Notes under the pieces: model-generated
Database searches by the model: none
What the model was told of the DNA's origin: nothing
Seen by the model: the letters and a program-made list of their open reading frames with translations, nothing else
Shown here: positions 1-12,441 of the stretch, piece after piece
How the letters are laid out: each line of letters starts with the position of its first letter
Numbering within the stretch: the stretch's first letter is position 1
Translations under genes and position numbers: made by a program
Assembly (NCBI RefSeq): GCF_021018805.1
Contig: NC_086249.1
Coordinates: forward strand, 76,596,472 to 76,660,471
Source of the DNA: Prinia subflava
Taxonomy: Eukaryota > Chordata > Aves > Passeriformes > Cisticolidae
Reading direction: 5' to 3'
Length of the DNA: 64,000 nt

Positions 1-30
1 AAAAGAAAAAAGAAAAGAAAAAGAAAAAGC
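1..30. repeat. A-rich simple repeat
   Basis: Purine-only tract of A runs separated by single G bases at the left edge of the window. It lies in what would be a 3' intron of the TSGA10 relic. Confidence 0.7.
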
Positions 31-532
31 AAAAAGAAGTCATACTACCATTTGGGAACCATCCATAGCACTTATAGCACTTCAAGTAGTATCTGGGAAA
101 ATGGAGGGTGGTAGAGGCAAAAATCATTCCAGAGGGTGCAGAGAACTAGTAGGTGATTAAGCTCTTGTATAAATGACTCTGGTCACCTGGATTTTCACTA
201 TAGATCAAGACAGGCATCAGTACAAATGAGTGAAGAGATGAGCATCTTCAGGAAAGTGACCCATCTCATCCTAAAGCAGGTTATTCCAAAGGATAGTTAA
301 TCTCACTGTCTCATTCTGTTGGCTATACAGGCAACCTACACAACTAATTTAGACAGCATGTGTAACAGCTGAACAGACTAAATTTAGTGACATGAATAGT
401 CTCGGAACACATAGGAGATGTACAGCAGTGTAAATACAAACTTTGCTGTTTATCTGACTAATTAGCCTAAGTCTTAGTACTATACTGCATTTCACCCCAA
501 TTAGCTGCAGGAAGCACAATACAAAAACATAC

Positions 533-631
533 TTTCCTATCAAAGCCCTCAGTTCCCAGCTGTGTTTTGGTGATATCCAGTTCTGACTCTAACTCAGCTG
601 CTCTGTTTCTGAGGTGAGTAAAATCTTGATT
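533..631 (-). pseudogene. TSGA10: TSGA10 exon, still open
   Basis: A 99-nt block after a CTGTACAG acceptor, ending at a GTATGT donor. It reads [19 protein letters not shown] then [14 protein letters not shown]. Human TSGA10 has RDVAQFRNVVTQLEADLD then ITKRQLGTERFERE, one of the closest matches in the window. Confidence 0.8.
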
Positions 632-948
632 CTGTACAGCACTGTGAAGTCCATACACATTAATTAGATAGCAACTGTAATTCTCCAAGCATGTAGCCAC
701 ATGCAATTATTCAAAATTAAAAGGGCAGCTATATCATGCAACTGAGATTAAGAACATTTTTGAGCAAAATTTAACACCATGAAGAAGAGTCTATTATAGT
801 TTAACTGAGAAATCTGAAGAAGGTTTTTGGTATCTTCTGCTATTAATGTAGTCAAGATACATAGACCATTTGAAAATGCAGCTAGATATGAAGCCACCAC
901 TTGGAAAGAATGAGAAAAACTGCAATACTCTCCTGGTCATTTACTCAC

Positions 949-1145
949 AGATTATTTTCTACTAAAGCAAGCTGTTCCTCAAGAAACTGAATTTCAGTGT
1001 GTTTCTCTTGCTTTCCTCTCCGTGACTGAAATTTGTTCTCACAATTGGACAAAAGCAAAGGTTCCAGGTTTTTCATAGATGCTTTTTCTTTTCGCAGTTG
1101 TTTTCTCAGCAGCTCTGTTTCAGAATGGTTTGACTCACACTTGCT
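949..1145 (-). pseudogene. TSGA10: TSGA10 exon, still open
   Basis: A 197-nt open block between a CTGCAG acceptor and a GTGAGT donor. It reads SKCESNHSETELLRKQ and EIQFLEEQLALVENN, matching human DSAHSEIELLRSQ and EIQLLKEHLCLAENK. It ends in phase 2 while the next block (631-533) starts in phase 0, so the junction as it stands would not keep frame. Confidence 0.75.
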
Positions 1146-4100
1146 CTGCAGATAAACAAAGATTTTAAAGTTTCAGGTGTATCTATCAAGCTTTCTAGCA
1201 TTCTATTGGGCTAATCTTTAAAAAACAAAAGATAAAAATAAAAAAGGAAGTCTGGGATCAATGACAAAATTTGTTTTCATTCCAAGATGGATGATTAGTT
1301 TTATATGTTCCCAGTCAAAATCCTCTGTCAGCTTTATAAAATCATCCAATGTATATATCTTAATATAAATGTACTCAATACAAATGACAAAATGCTATGA
1401 AATATATGGATCAATGGATTCTGTAGACAGAATCATTAATGAAGAGAAAGGAAGGAAATTTTGTTGAGGCAAGAAGCTATTGATTAACTGTTTGCACGCA
1501 GGAAATAACATGTGGTTCTACAAACCGGTACCACATCACCAGCAAAGTGAGATTACACTTCCTTTATTCACAGGAGCATCAAGAATAAACTGAGGGGAAA
1601 GGGAAAATTAATAAAATTCAAACAAAGAGATTAAAGATCTATATATCTTTGAGGAACCACAAAAAGGATACCTAAAAAATAATACAAAAAACCTAGTATG
1701 TTCCACTGCAGAGGGAACAATGCCTGAGACATAGCTACCCACACACATTAAAAAGTAATTCCAGAGACCGAGAATCAGGAAAATCAGTATTGGGTCAGCT
1801 GCAGAGACAAAGAGAACTGCTTGTTTTAGTCCTAGCATAAGTAAGCTGGATGCTATTTTCCCTTCATCTTTTCATGTAGGCATTATGGTCTGACTAATTG
1901 GGTCTGTTTGGGGTGCTGCAAAACTTTTATTTGTATTTTACTCAAGCCTAGTTTACATTAAGCACAATAATGCTCAGCCAAAGGTCATGGGAAATCTATG
2001 AACTGAGACATCTTAACAAACTCTCCACCTCTCCAGCACATTTCTCAGAAATTTCAGAAGATAACCATTTGTGTGTTCAAAGGAGGAAGATACTGGAAGA
2101 ACCCAGATCATAGGCCAACAGAAGGGGGGCAAAAAAGGCAAGAAAAAAGCATTTGTCGTTTACCAAAAAAAAAGTCTTTTTTTTTTCCTTTTACCAAACT
2201 AAACTGAAAGGTTTCTTTATTCTGAAAGATCCCATTTTCTATGAACTGTCACTCAAAAATCTAGATTCTTTGCAGAGAAACAGGTTTGATATTCTACATT
2301 TGTATTTCAGAACAAAAGAATACTGAAAACTGTAGACAGAAGATATAGGAAAATAAACAGTATTAGAAACATTGAAAGAACAATATTATTCAGAATCAGG
2401 TTTAGTTTCTGCTCCTGAATATAAATTCGCTGCAATCTAATAATACAGATTCTGCACTGGAATACTGTGTAAAGTAAGAGCCTTTTCTGAAAGTTACACA
2501 TGGCTAATGAATGACTACTGGTTGAAAGATATAGAAAAATCAGTGAAAATTTCCCAACTTCTGACTGACTTTTCTCCAAATCTCCAGCTGCATTTCTGCA
2601 GTTTTCTTTCCCAAAACTGTTGCTATTCTCCCCAGCCCCAGCAATCCCCTTCACAGAAGGATCCAGGGAAGCTTAGCCACATTAGATCTCATAAAAGTGT
2701 CAGATAAATGTCCTATGCTGGAACTCTAACCTGTCAAAAGAATCATAGAGGATTTCACAAGGATACAAAAGACATCACACACATTTGGCTGGAACACATA
2801 ACCAACTGGCAAACAGCAGCTTTACCCACTGTGCTTCCAAAAGGCATAAAGATTTAAAGAGACTGCTGGAAGCCCATAAAGAACAAGGAATTATCTCATC
2901 TGGAGCAGAGGATGGACAGGTCAGTAATAGAATCATAATGAAAATACTGAATAATCTGAGTGTATATACACAACTTTTCAAAGTTGATCCAAACTGAATT
3001 TTTAGAAAAGTGTGTATCACACATTAATTTTGTAGTTTTTGTAGAAATCAAGGTGAACAAAAATTGATTTCTAAGGGAAATTAAGAAAAGATTAAAGATA
3101 TTGATACTTCCTAAAATAGTCAATCATTTTAAAGTCCATGCCAAGTATTGCTAATAAACAGCTCCAGCTGTTCTTCTTACCCAGTGGTGAGATGTAAAAT
3201 CCAAGGTATCTTTCTTCAAAACAACAGTAATTTTAAGCCCTAACTTATGAGTGTTCATAGTGAAGCCCTGCAAAGCAGTGAAGCACTGTCTTTCTTAAAG
3301 AGTGTACAACTCTTACCCCTTGAGGAGTAAGCCCCTGAGAAATGCCAAATTAAACATTTAAAAATTGAAAAAGGGATCATTCATGATCCTAAAGTATATT
3401 TGGATCCCTGAAGTACAACATTAACATAAACTTATTTTTCTACTATATTTCACATGCCCTTTCTACCTTCTCTGTGGTGGAAATTAAATGCTAATTTAAT
3501 CGTTCTTTGATTGCATCTAGATTAATGCAAAGTTCTGGTGTAGATGTGACATTTGCAAGTACAGAGACTCTCTCCTAATGTATGTTTTGAGGCCCTCTGC
3601 CCATTTCCACAAGAGAGTTGCTTAAGGCAGAAATAGGAGACTTGTATGCTGCTTCTGTTGTTAAATGCTACAGTAAAGCAATATAAAACTCTACTAAAAA
3701 AAGAATTAAAACAGCTTCCAAAATACTACAAAATATCTCTATATAACTGTGGGAAATTGTAAGAGGTAGCAGTAATTTATTCTACAATAAACTTTAAAGT
3801 TATTTCTTTAAAGAACTCCTTTATATAAAAACTGAGAGAGTTCTTGCTTCTGACAGCAAAATTAGCTACAGCATTTTAAACTCTATTCCTAGAATTCTAC
3901 TCCTTTTGCAGAGTCAATAAGGTTGAAAATTCTGCCATGGACCACATTTTATTTTCAGATGAGATCCTCTTAGTTTAGCAATAAAATTTGGTTTTGTATG
4001 TAGATGATCTGTGAATGCTGAGATTCTGCCAATCATATTTATAGTGCTGTCACCTGTAAATCCAGGCATCACTAAGAGATGAGGAAGTCACATTGAAGTG

Positions 4101-5318
4101 GAGTCCACAGGGCAGCAGCAGCAGCAGATCTGACTAAAAGCATTAACAAATTTGCACATTTAAAATTAACATAACCTAGGTTTTTTCTTTTTGAAAAATG
4201 CTTCTACTTTGCCCAGTGATATTCCTGGTCAGCCACTTTCAACTCCCTAAGTTTTAGTGGGGGGCAGAATGAATGTAGGAGGTTAACAGAGCAAAGTGAG
4301 AGGTAAGGCACTGTGATTTGCTTGAAGGATTTACTAAAAATGACATACAAAGAGATTATTTTATGGGAGCGCATCACATTAATTCTATGTCTGTTTCACC
4401 GAAAAAAAAGCACAAGGAACACAGAGCACTTCTGATCACATTAAGGTTTTTGAATACAAACTTCTGTGGTTTAGATATGTGCCTTGCATGTAACTGTATG
4501 AATTGGAATATGACATTTGGAATTCTGAGCCAGCATGTTGACATAGTGCTCATGAAGAAGCCTGTTTACTCCTATACTTAACAGCAGTCATGTGGGAAGG
4601 AATTAAAAGAATGAAATGACTGCTGTTTTCAGGCTTGTTGAACAAACTAAAACCATGTACCAGTGTTATTATATCTGAAAGGAATGCCAAAATCTGCCAC
4701 TCCACCCTCCTGTACTGTTTTGTTATTGCTGTGTTCTCATCTACTTTCTGACCAGAGACAGTTTGGTTCCTCTAGAGTATCTAATGCTCCTGAGTAGCCC
4801 TCAGCAGCTCATGTGATGTTCAGGATGCAGAAAGGATCTGCAAGAAAACTTGGAGAACCCCCAAACCATGTTTATATGCTCACAGCATATTTCCAAAGAC
4901 AAGGTATGAATTTTTCTTTAAGTTCTTCAGATTTTCAAGTGGGAAGAGGCTCTTTGGGACATCTAAAACAGTGAAAAGAAGGCTAAGAAGCTCAGAGCAA
5001 GAAGACCAGGAACAGGAACATGACAGGTTACAAAGTACTTGATATGATTCAGGTATGTGGAGTTGTGTATGACTTTATGCCCTCAGTGATTCCAAACCAT
5101 GAGAGCATTTAAATTCTTTTGATTTCCTTGAATTCTTTTTAAAAAGATTTTTTTCCCATGTGTGACTAGCAGAATTCTAATCATATTATTATATAAAGTA
5201 AAATGCATACAGTCCATGGTAAAAGATCTCCCTGAAATAGAAGTGGCATTAAACATAATTTTAAAATATTACCAGACCATTTCAAGGGTGAACTATGGAA
5301 AGAATGATTTCAACTCAC

Positions 5319-5503
5319 TTGCTCCATCTGTGTTTCAAGGGATTCTACTTTCCTTTCCAACTGTGGCTCTCAGACTGCTCTGATCAGTACCAGTCTAACA
5401 GGAAAAGCCTGTTTCTGCTTCATGGCATTTTGCTTCCCAATCTTCTTCTTGTTCCCGGGCTTTGTGACAATTCTCCAAGAACTCACAGTTCTCTCTCCAA
5501 ACA
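5319..5503 (-). pseudogene. TSGA10: TSGA10 exon with frameshifting deletion
   Basis: The first half reads ENCEFLENCHKAREQEEDWE in one frame and the last part PQLERKVESLETQMEQ in another, ending at a GTGAGT donor. These align with human MEQLRKANEDAENWEN and RLKEKVDSLNREVEQ. Between the WE and KVESL codons there are 82 nt, where human has 87, so a net 5-nt deletion separates the two frames. Neither frame is open through the whole block. Confidence 0.75.
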
Positions 5504-5853
5504 CTTAAAGCTTGTTTATTTAATAATTTACAGTAAGTAAGCGCCAAAAAATAGGGATATTTATAGAACTACAGATATAGTATTGGATATACTCTTTCCA
5601 CTGAAAATTTTGCCATGTAGTGAAAACATTGAGAGATTTCTGAAGAACCAGAGTTTTGTTCAACATGAGTACATTTTAATGATCAGTAGATATCTGTTAA
5701 GAATGGCTAGGTTAACATTAGACATATAAGGTATAGCAATAAAGTGCAGTAATATTTCTTTTTACTTTAATTCCATAAAGTAATAAAGACAAAAGAGTTC
5801 CAAGGCTCTGTATTATTCCTGATTTCTTAGGTTTAATAAACACACATGTGCAG

Positions 5854-5879
5854 GTATATATATATATACACACACACAT
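5854..5879. repeat. TA/CA microsatellite
   Basis: Run of TA dinucleotides passing into CA dinucleotides, inside an intron of the TSGA10 relic. Confidence 0.85.
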
Positions 5880-6060
5880 AGATATATAAAACCACAATGA
5901 AATATTCTACATTAATTTTGTACTGCACAAAAAGCCATGAAAATATGTTCAAACTACTAAAACCAAATTAAGGGAATGCAAATAAGTTTTAGTTAGGAAG
6001 CACATTCTTCTATGGAGATACCTAAAATTTTCATTTTTTAGTTAAAAACCAACACTACAC

Positions 6061-6171
6061 TTTAGACTTCAGTACATGCTTCAGCCAGAAAGTATCTCTG
6101 TTTGAATCCGGGGCTTTCAACCTCATATCATCAAGCTCAGTTTGGTACTTTGCAGGTTTTTTATACAGTAC
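6061..6171 (-). pseudogene. TSGA10: TSGA10 exon, still open
   Basis: A 111-nt block after a TTCTTCATAG acceptor. It begins VLYKKPAKYQTELDDMRLK and ends WLKHVLKSK, matching human ALSKKLNDTHNELNDIKQK and KLKNILKSE. It has no stop or frameshift, but the donor (GTGTAG) is weak. Confidence 0.75.
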
Positions 6172-6194
6172 CTATGAAGAACGATTTTTTCCAT

Positions 6195-6245
6195 AAGGTT
6201 TAAGTATACCTTAAAGTATACCTTTCCATAAGGTTTAAGTATACC
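6195..6245 (+). repeat. Short direct duplication
   Basis: The phrase ccataaggtttaagtatacc occurs twice about 33 nt apart (6192 and 6225), with the same TATACC element also between the copies. It looks like a local tandem duplication in an intron of the TSGA10 relic. Confidence 0.6.
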
Positions 6246-7022
6246 TATATAAGGCTTACACCTTAAAAAAACAGAATTAATGTGTATCGAAAGTCTATGG
6301 CTTTATTAACTAGTTTTTAAAGGCTATGTGAAATGTAAATTATGTGCATTTTTATAAACCAATTTTTTCCTTTTTTGAAAAATATGTTTTTTACTTATAA
6401 ATAATGCTAAATCTTCTTAGAAAGAAGAAAAATGTCTGTAAGGGAATGTAACAATAAAAAGAAAAAAACAGATGGTTTATTTAGCAGTTAGATTGTCATA
6501 AAAAAACAGCCTGTCCCATTTAACAAGCAGAGTTCAATCAGTTCCATCTCTTTTTGCATTACAGTTTTTTAAAAGCCTATATTTTAAAAAGTAGAAGACT
6601 GATAAAAAATTAAGTAATTTAATTATTGCAGAATTGCTTGCATGCTAATTAATCAAGTACTTATCTCCCAATCAGGAAAAATAAAGCCACAAGTATTAGG
6701 AGAACAGACACAGAACTTCTGAGAATTATTGCTTGGAAAAGTGAATGGAAGAAGGAAAAAGAACTGCAGAAAGGCTGTCTTGAACTGCACCGTTCAGAAA
6801 TTTCTTCTGTGCAAAATTACTCAGAGAACTCAGCTGCATGATTAGCACGGGTCAAACCTACTGCTGTAGGAGTCACCATGAGGTTTTATTGTTGCCCTTA
6901 AACTGGAGCAGAACTAGACCAGCACACAGCACTGCTGTAGGTACCAATACAGGAAAGGTGTGATAACCCAGCAGAACCTTTCCATATATACCTTTTGTGA
7001 CTGTCTGAATATTAGAACGCAC

Positions 7023-7177
7023 CTTCATTTTCAGGCTTTCCTGGAAAGCAGCAATCCTCTCTCTTCCTTCTTCCACACAGTCATGAAAAGATGACTTCTC
7101 CCCATTAAGTTGTGCAACTGTTTCTTTCAAAGTACAGATCTCCTCTTGTTGTACAAGACTTTATCTTGAAAAGTTAC
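7023..7177 (-). pseudogene. TSGA10: TSGA10 exon with in-frame TAA
   Basis: Reads NFSR, TAA (7161-7163), SLVQQEEICTLKETVAQL, and further on ERIAAFQESLKMK before a GTGCGT donor. Human TSGA10 has NFTRQNIAQREEISILGG and ENIASLGESLAMK; the stop replaces Gln. The acceptor (CACCCAG) is the best-looking one. A downstream acceptor that skips the stop is possible but would cut into homologous sequence. Confidence 0.75.
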
Positions 7178-7329
7178 CTGGGTGCAATCTGAAGCATCTC
7201 AGTTTTTATTAATTCAAGCCATTTGAAATTAAAATTCTTTTAATACACTTCTAAAGCATAAAACACAGGGCAAAAATTGCCCTTCAAGAAAGCACTGAAG
7301 CATGCACCTTTTAAAAATACAGTCATAAT

Positions 7330-7430
7330 AATCTACAAATTATATTTATAGAAATATATTCTATATTTCTATAATTTCTATATTCCTATAGAAATATAAT
7401 CTATATTTCTATTTCAGAAGTATATTCTGG
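7330..7430. repeat. AT-rich palindromic repeat
   Basis: Repeated tagaaata / tatttcta words in both orientations, able to form hairpins. It is intronic and no gene feature was seen. Confidence 0.5.
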
Positions 7431-7968
7431 ATTCTTATTTAGATCAGGGCCTTAAATTACATGGCTTAGAACAAATCTGTTTTTAAGGAGCAAATATTTA
7501 GATCATTAAAAATAACTTTCTTCGGAATTATAACAAAAGTTTAAACAGAATTACTATAGACAGGATATAGTACAGGATATATACTGCAATATAATAAAAC
7601 CATGTTTTCCTGATTTCCACCAGCAGTATTTTATGGTGCTGAGAAGTGCTACCATGCCTTAGTGAATCACAAATATAACTGATAGGCTCAGACACTGCAC
7701 ACTGCTACCAGGACACGCTGTTTAGCTGACAGCATGTGTTGTCACCAAAACTTAACACTTGCCAGAGCTCTGCCACATAATTTTAAAATGCAAAAACCTT
7801 TCAATAATGAAAAAAACCAAGAGTTTTGCATTCAAAATCTTAAAACTTTCAGAAGTATATTTATTTGTAGTCAATCCCTTTTCTTTCAACCCATAAAAAA
7901 AAAGATGACTGCAGAATATGAAAATTAGCCTACTGAATTTTATTATAAAAATTGGATCTGTCACTCAC

Positions 7969-8085
7969 CAGTTTTTTTAATCTAAATGCATAATTTTCTC
8001 TTGCCTAAGTCGCATTTCAAGTTTTTTCTTCACAAGGTTTCACTGAATCTTTGAACGACTCAGTTCTGTCTTTTCATTCAATAAA
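7969..8085 (-). pseudogene. TSGA10: TSGA10 exon with two in-frame stops
   Basis: A 117-nt exon with a TTTCCCAG acceptor and a GTGAGT donor. It reads LLNEKTELSRSKIQ, TGA (8040-8042), NLVKKKLEMRLRQEKIMHLD, TAA (7977-7979). Human TSGA10 has LLYENTEKDLSDTQRHLAKKK and QEKIMCLDEK. The stops replace Arg and Glu. Confidence 0.85.
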
Positions 8086-9117
8086 CTGGGAAAGCAGCAG
8101 CATTAAACAGAAAAATTCAACAATGATTTTTTTTTTCTTTTGGAAAGGTCACTAAAATTGCAAAAGATAGGAAAAACTGAGATTTTTTTCTATTTTAGAC
8201 TGTTTGGGATATTTTATTAATGTTAACTTTTATCTCAGTATATTAAATTCTGAATAATTGTGTAAAGGATTACAGAAAAGTAAGAAGAATTCTTTGCAAC
8301 AGGTGATTATAAAAAAAGTCACAAAAATAATTAAAATAAAAATCATCCCCTGGGACATACTTTGGAATACCTGACCTGTTTCAAGTTATAACCAAGTTAT
8401 CTGTTCAAACGTAGTAAAATTAATGATTCTCACACTGTTCAAGAAACTGAAAAGAATTATCAGTTTGGTTTGGGGGTGTAAAGAGAAAGATCTTTTGGTA
8501 GCAGCAACTAGTTTTCAACAATTCAACAGTGTTCATAAATCTGACAATTTATTATAAAGCAGCACTCACTGACATACGTATTATTCCCTAAAGGCTTTGA
8601 TCGACTGCAGTCCTACTATGCTTCTGAACATGGCTGGGAACTCCAGGTGAGCAGTAGACCACAAGCCCTATGCAGAGATTCAGTTTTATTTCCTCTCATG
8701 AAAAGGCTCCAAGACTAAGAAATGGACCTTTAAAACTAATGACACAACATTCACCAGTTTATGCATGTTTACCTGTTTTTATTTTTTAAAAATTAAAAAT
8801 TAAAATAAAATTATTCATATGTTATTTACCAAAACCCATCAATCCCTGCAGTTTCTAATAGAAAGCTCCTAACTCTAAATAAGGTGAATTTTACTTTTGC
8901 ACTGAAGATAGTTTCCACCATATCATCATATCAATAAGACAAGAACATTTACATATAAATAAGCAATGAGGAAAACAATTTCATTCCAAAATGAAGGATG
9001 GCTCATAAGCAGCTTTTGTAAATTCCTTTCCCTTTGAGCCATATAGCAGTTACAAAACCCAGTGAGCATAGGCTGATGTTACTAGTCAAATTAATGCAAT
9101 TGCATACTTTTACTTAC

Positions 9118-9269
9118 CAAAGAGAAGCATGTTCAGCTTCCTGTCAGCTCAGCTCAGTTCCAGAATCCAGCATTTTTCTTGTCAATCTTTTCATCTCAGT
9201 TCCCAGCGAATGAATGGTGTCTTTCATTAGTGCCACTTTGGACATCTGTTCTAACTGTTCACTATCTAA
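9118..9269 (-). pseudogene. TSGA10: TSGA10 exon with in-frame TGA
   Basis: Bounded by a TATAG acceptor and a GTAAGT donor. It reads LDSEQLEQMSKVALMKDTI and continues through MKRLTRKMLDSGTELS, then TGA at 9144-9146, then QEAEHASL. Human TSGA10 has LDDERMEQMSN and ELGRQKAENNSL here, so the stop replaces Arg. Confidence 0.85.
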
Positions 9270-10599
9270 CTATAAATATAATCAAACATTAACAGCTGAG
9301 GGAAAAAAAAAGAGCTGATTTATAGAACTTATTTCAATTTTTACTCTGTTTTTAGCACAAATCTTTTGCTGAAGAAGTAATGCCCAAGCATCTCATTTAC
9401 TCAAGGCCCGACTCAGTTTACTGCAGATAATTGGCAAAGACCTGAAATGTGACTTTCACTTCTTCTGATGGAAAACCAATTTCCCATATTTTAGATCTCT
9501 GGGAATATTTTCATTTATTCTTGTAAATTTTTCATTGGAATTATATCCAAGGGCAAAAAAATGTTTGTCATTGATCAACATTAAAAGTTTTCAGTGCAAA
9601 ATAACATCAAAGAAAAATTTATGAGTGTATGAAGGTAGAAATCATTGTTTGGGACACAACATGACCAATAATGGCTTGAGGCCTCTATTAAGTTACACAC
9701 CTATGCCAATAACCAGGCAGAGAAATCACTGTAAAACAATTGCATAAAGCACTACATAACTATGTTACCACCATGAGGCCTTCAGGTCTTTAGGTAAAAC
9801 AAAGAACAGATCCAAAGCCTCTTGCACAGTCTCCAGCAAAGCTGGTTTGAAATCTTCAGTTTAAAGAAACCTCTATCATTTTATTAAAAATGCTTACACT
9901 TAACATTCAAAGAACTGTCCTTTCTAAATTATTTGAAACATCTCTTTTAAAGTATAAAAATTCTCACCTCATCCCTCTCCTCCTTTACCAAATTTTTCAG
10001 TACTGATTTCTGTGTTACTATGATCAAAGGTCAGGCCTCTAAAGAGCAAGTCAGTAAGCCTCTGGTACACAGTAGCTTTTTCAATACTAATGCCATAAAT
10101 TTCACGTTGATGCATCGCCCTCAAAGGGTACCAAAAGAACTGAAGAAATAAGATGATGTACCAAAACCAGGGCTACCAATTCTCACGACACGTCGTATGT
10201 AGGCGTGTGATTAAAGTTAATTTACTACTCAGAGCTATTTCAGCCTTGTGTATTCTTCATATCAGATGCACTTCATTTAATATTATAATCTGTGGTATTC
10301 TATTTATAAGCTTGGCAGGATTTGAGAAGGCTGAGGCGGAAAAATAAGATAAACCAGAATTTATTACCACAAGATCCAGAAGAAAGATACACTGCAGAAA
10401 TCAATGTTAATTTATTTAAAAATCAAGTTCTACCATGACTGTAAGTAAATTTAAGATTTATATTAATTTTATTAATGTTTTCATTTTCTATTTTTGTCCC
10501 ATTTGTGAGCAAACAGCTGCACACACAAGCAACTTAAACCATATTAAATACAACTTGCCAGAACAGTGCAATTACATTTAGCTTTGAAGCATCAGGTCT

Positions 10600-10870
10600 T
10601 AGTAATAAGATAATTCACATTTGAATGGATTCCTGGTCTCTAGTCTAAACCCCTGCTCAAAGCAGGGCCAGCTCTGAGGCTGCTCAGGGCTTTGTCCAGT
10701 CCAGTCCTGAAAATCTCCAAGGCTGCAGACTGCTTGACTGTCCTCATGAGAAGCAAGTATTTCCTTGTATTCAGCCTGAACCCTTCTGGTTTCAATGGAT
10801 GCCCATTGTTGCTCATCCTTCCACCAAGCACTGCAGTAAAAAACTTGTTTATGACTTCTTGATGTCATAC
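10600..10870 (-). mobile_element. CR1 LINE 3' fragment
   Basis: In reverse complement it contains the usual CR1 3' phrases: a TTCAGGCTGAATACAAGGAA-type start, a GAGGACAGTCAAGCAGTCTG-like middle, and GGACAAAGCCCTGAGCAGCCT. It sits in an intron of the TSGA10 relic and is 5'-truncated, as is normal for CR1. Confidence 0.7.
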
Positions 10871-10984
10871 CCTACTGGCAGATAGGACTTATGTCCCTCT
10901 TAAACCACTTCTCCAGGTGGAACAAGCCTATTCTCACTTGGATATAAGATCACTGTGGGTAATAGTGTCAAAAGCTTGGTACAG

Positions 10985-11575
10985 TCTTAAAATCACAGAA
11001 CAACAGAATGGTTTTAGTTGGAAGGGACTTTAAAGACCATGTTATTCCATACCCCCTGCAATAGGAAGGGACACCTTCCATTACATCAGATGCTGAGTGC
11101 TCCATCCAGATTGGTCTTGAACACTTCCAGGGATGGGGCATCCACTTCTCTGGGCAACCTCTTCCATGGTCTTACCACCCTCACAGTCACAAATTTCTAA
11201 CTTGTATCTAATCTAAACCTTTTGTCTTCCAGTTTAAAATCATTCCCCCTTGCGGTGTCACTACATGTTCTTGTGAAAACTCCCTCCCCTGCTCTCTTGT
11301 TGGTCCCTTTAGGTACTGGAAGGTGCCATAACATGTCCCCAAAGTCTTCCCTTCTCCAGGCTGAAAAATCCCAACTCTCTCAGCCTGTCTTTGTAGGAGA
11401 GGTGCTCCAGCCCACTCTGATCATCTTCATGGCCTCCTCTGGACTTACTCCAACAAGTTCATGTCCTTATTATGTTGGATACCCAGAGCTGGACACACTC
11501 CTCCAGGTGGTGTCTTACCAGAGCAGAATAGAGGGGAAAGAGTCTTGGTGAATAACATCAACTGCTCTCAGCCTG
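10985..11575 (-). mobile_element. CR1 LINE fragment, 3' end present
   Basis: Begins on the plus strand with cagaatggttttagttgg and aagggactttaaagacc, the reverse of the CR1 3' end. It continues through antisense CR1 phrases such as cttctctgggcaacctcttc and tcttccagtttaaaatcatt, then into the upstream region. About 590 bp, inserted in minus orientation. Confidence 0.85.
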
Positions 11576-11930
11576 TTGTTTCCTGATAGCAATCAGGTTG
11601 GTCCTGCAGAATTAACCATGAACATCACCTGTATTGTATTTACAATTCCATAAACAATTATTTTCCCTCACATGGTGAATAGTAGTTTCAAGCTCTTCAA
11701 TTCTCTATTCCAAATGAGCCTATTCATTAAACGCAGTTTCTTGGGAAATCTGTATCAAATAACAGCAACAACAAAATCACATACAGAACAAGCCTCAACT
11801 CACCACAGACTTGTAAAGCAATTAGTTCTCAGGACAGAATAGAAATCCTTAGAAAAATTAATTACACTGCTAAGTAGTTTTCATGTTTAAATAACCTGTG
11901 GGATGGGGCTGAGGTGGGACAGAATCAAAC

Positions 11931-12105
11931 CCTGTAAGTGCTCCCTGAGGCTATCACGTTCTGTGGGCGTCCTTTGGAAATCTGTCAGCCTTGTATCCCT
12001 TTCTATCTCCATGTGTATTGATATAGCTTGAGCTGTCACTGTGCTTTTAGGAGACCTGGGGCATTTTATAACTTCCTGTCAAAGCTGGGAAATCTCCTCC
12101 TGTGC
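11931..12105 (-). pseudogene. TSGA10: TSGA10 exon with in-frame TGA
   Basis: It follows an AACAG acceptor and begins AQEEISQL, joining exactly onto the LYEQ that ends the previous exon. Motifs such as SPKST, IERD and TERDSLREHL match human TSGA10. The codon after QL is TGA at 12079-12081, where human has Arg. The 3' edge is approximate, with a weak GT at 11930-11929. Confidence 0.75.
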
Positions 12106-12441
12106 CTGTTTTAAAAAACAGTAGAATAACAGAAACATGGAATAGATAATCAATACATTACTGTGTCCTGTGGCTGGTAATGTAGAGTGTCCCAGAAACT
12201 GTGTAGTATCGAAGATGAAGTAATCATTTGTGCCGTATTCTTTGATTCAGGAAAGCATTTTTAACTTGGGACAGCACTTACAAACTTATATTGAAAGGAC
12301 AGATTCAAATCACAGAATTTCCATAACTTTTTTTTCCTATTTTTCAAACAAATACTTCTTTCTCGCAAAGTCAAAAATATAATTTTTTCTTGCACACTAC
12401 CTTGTTATTTCAGTTAATCACACAAATATAAATAAAATTAC

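Noticed and set aside
9960..10020. Possible missing TSGA10 exon ending LVKEERDE before a GTGAG donor
   Set aside because: The order and donor would fit, but the residues do not align with the expected TSGA10 segment in any frame.
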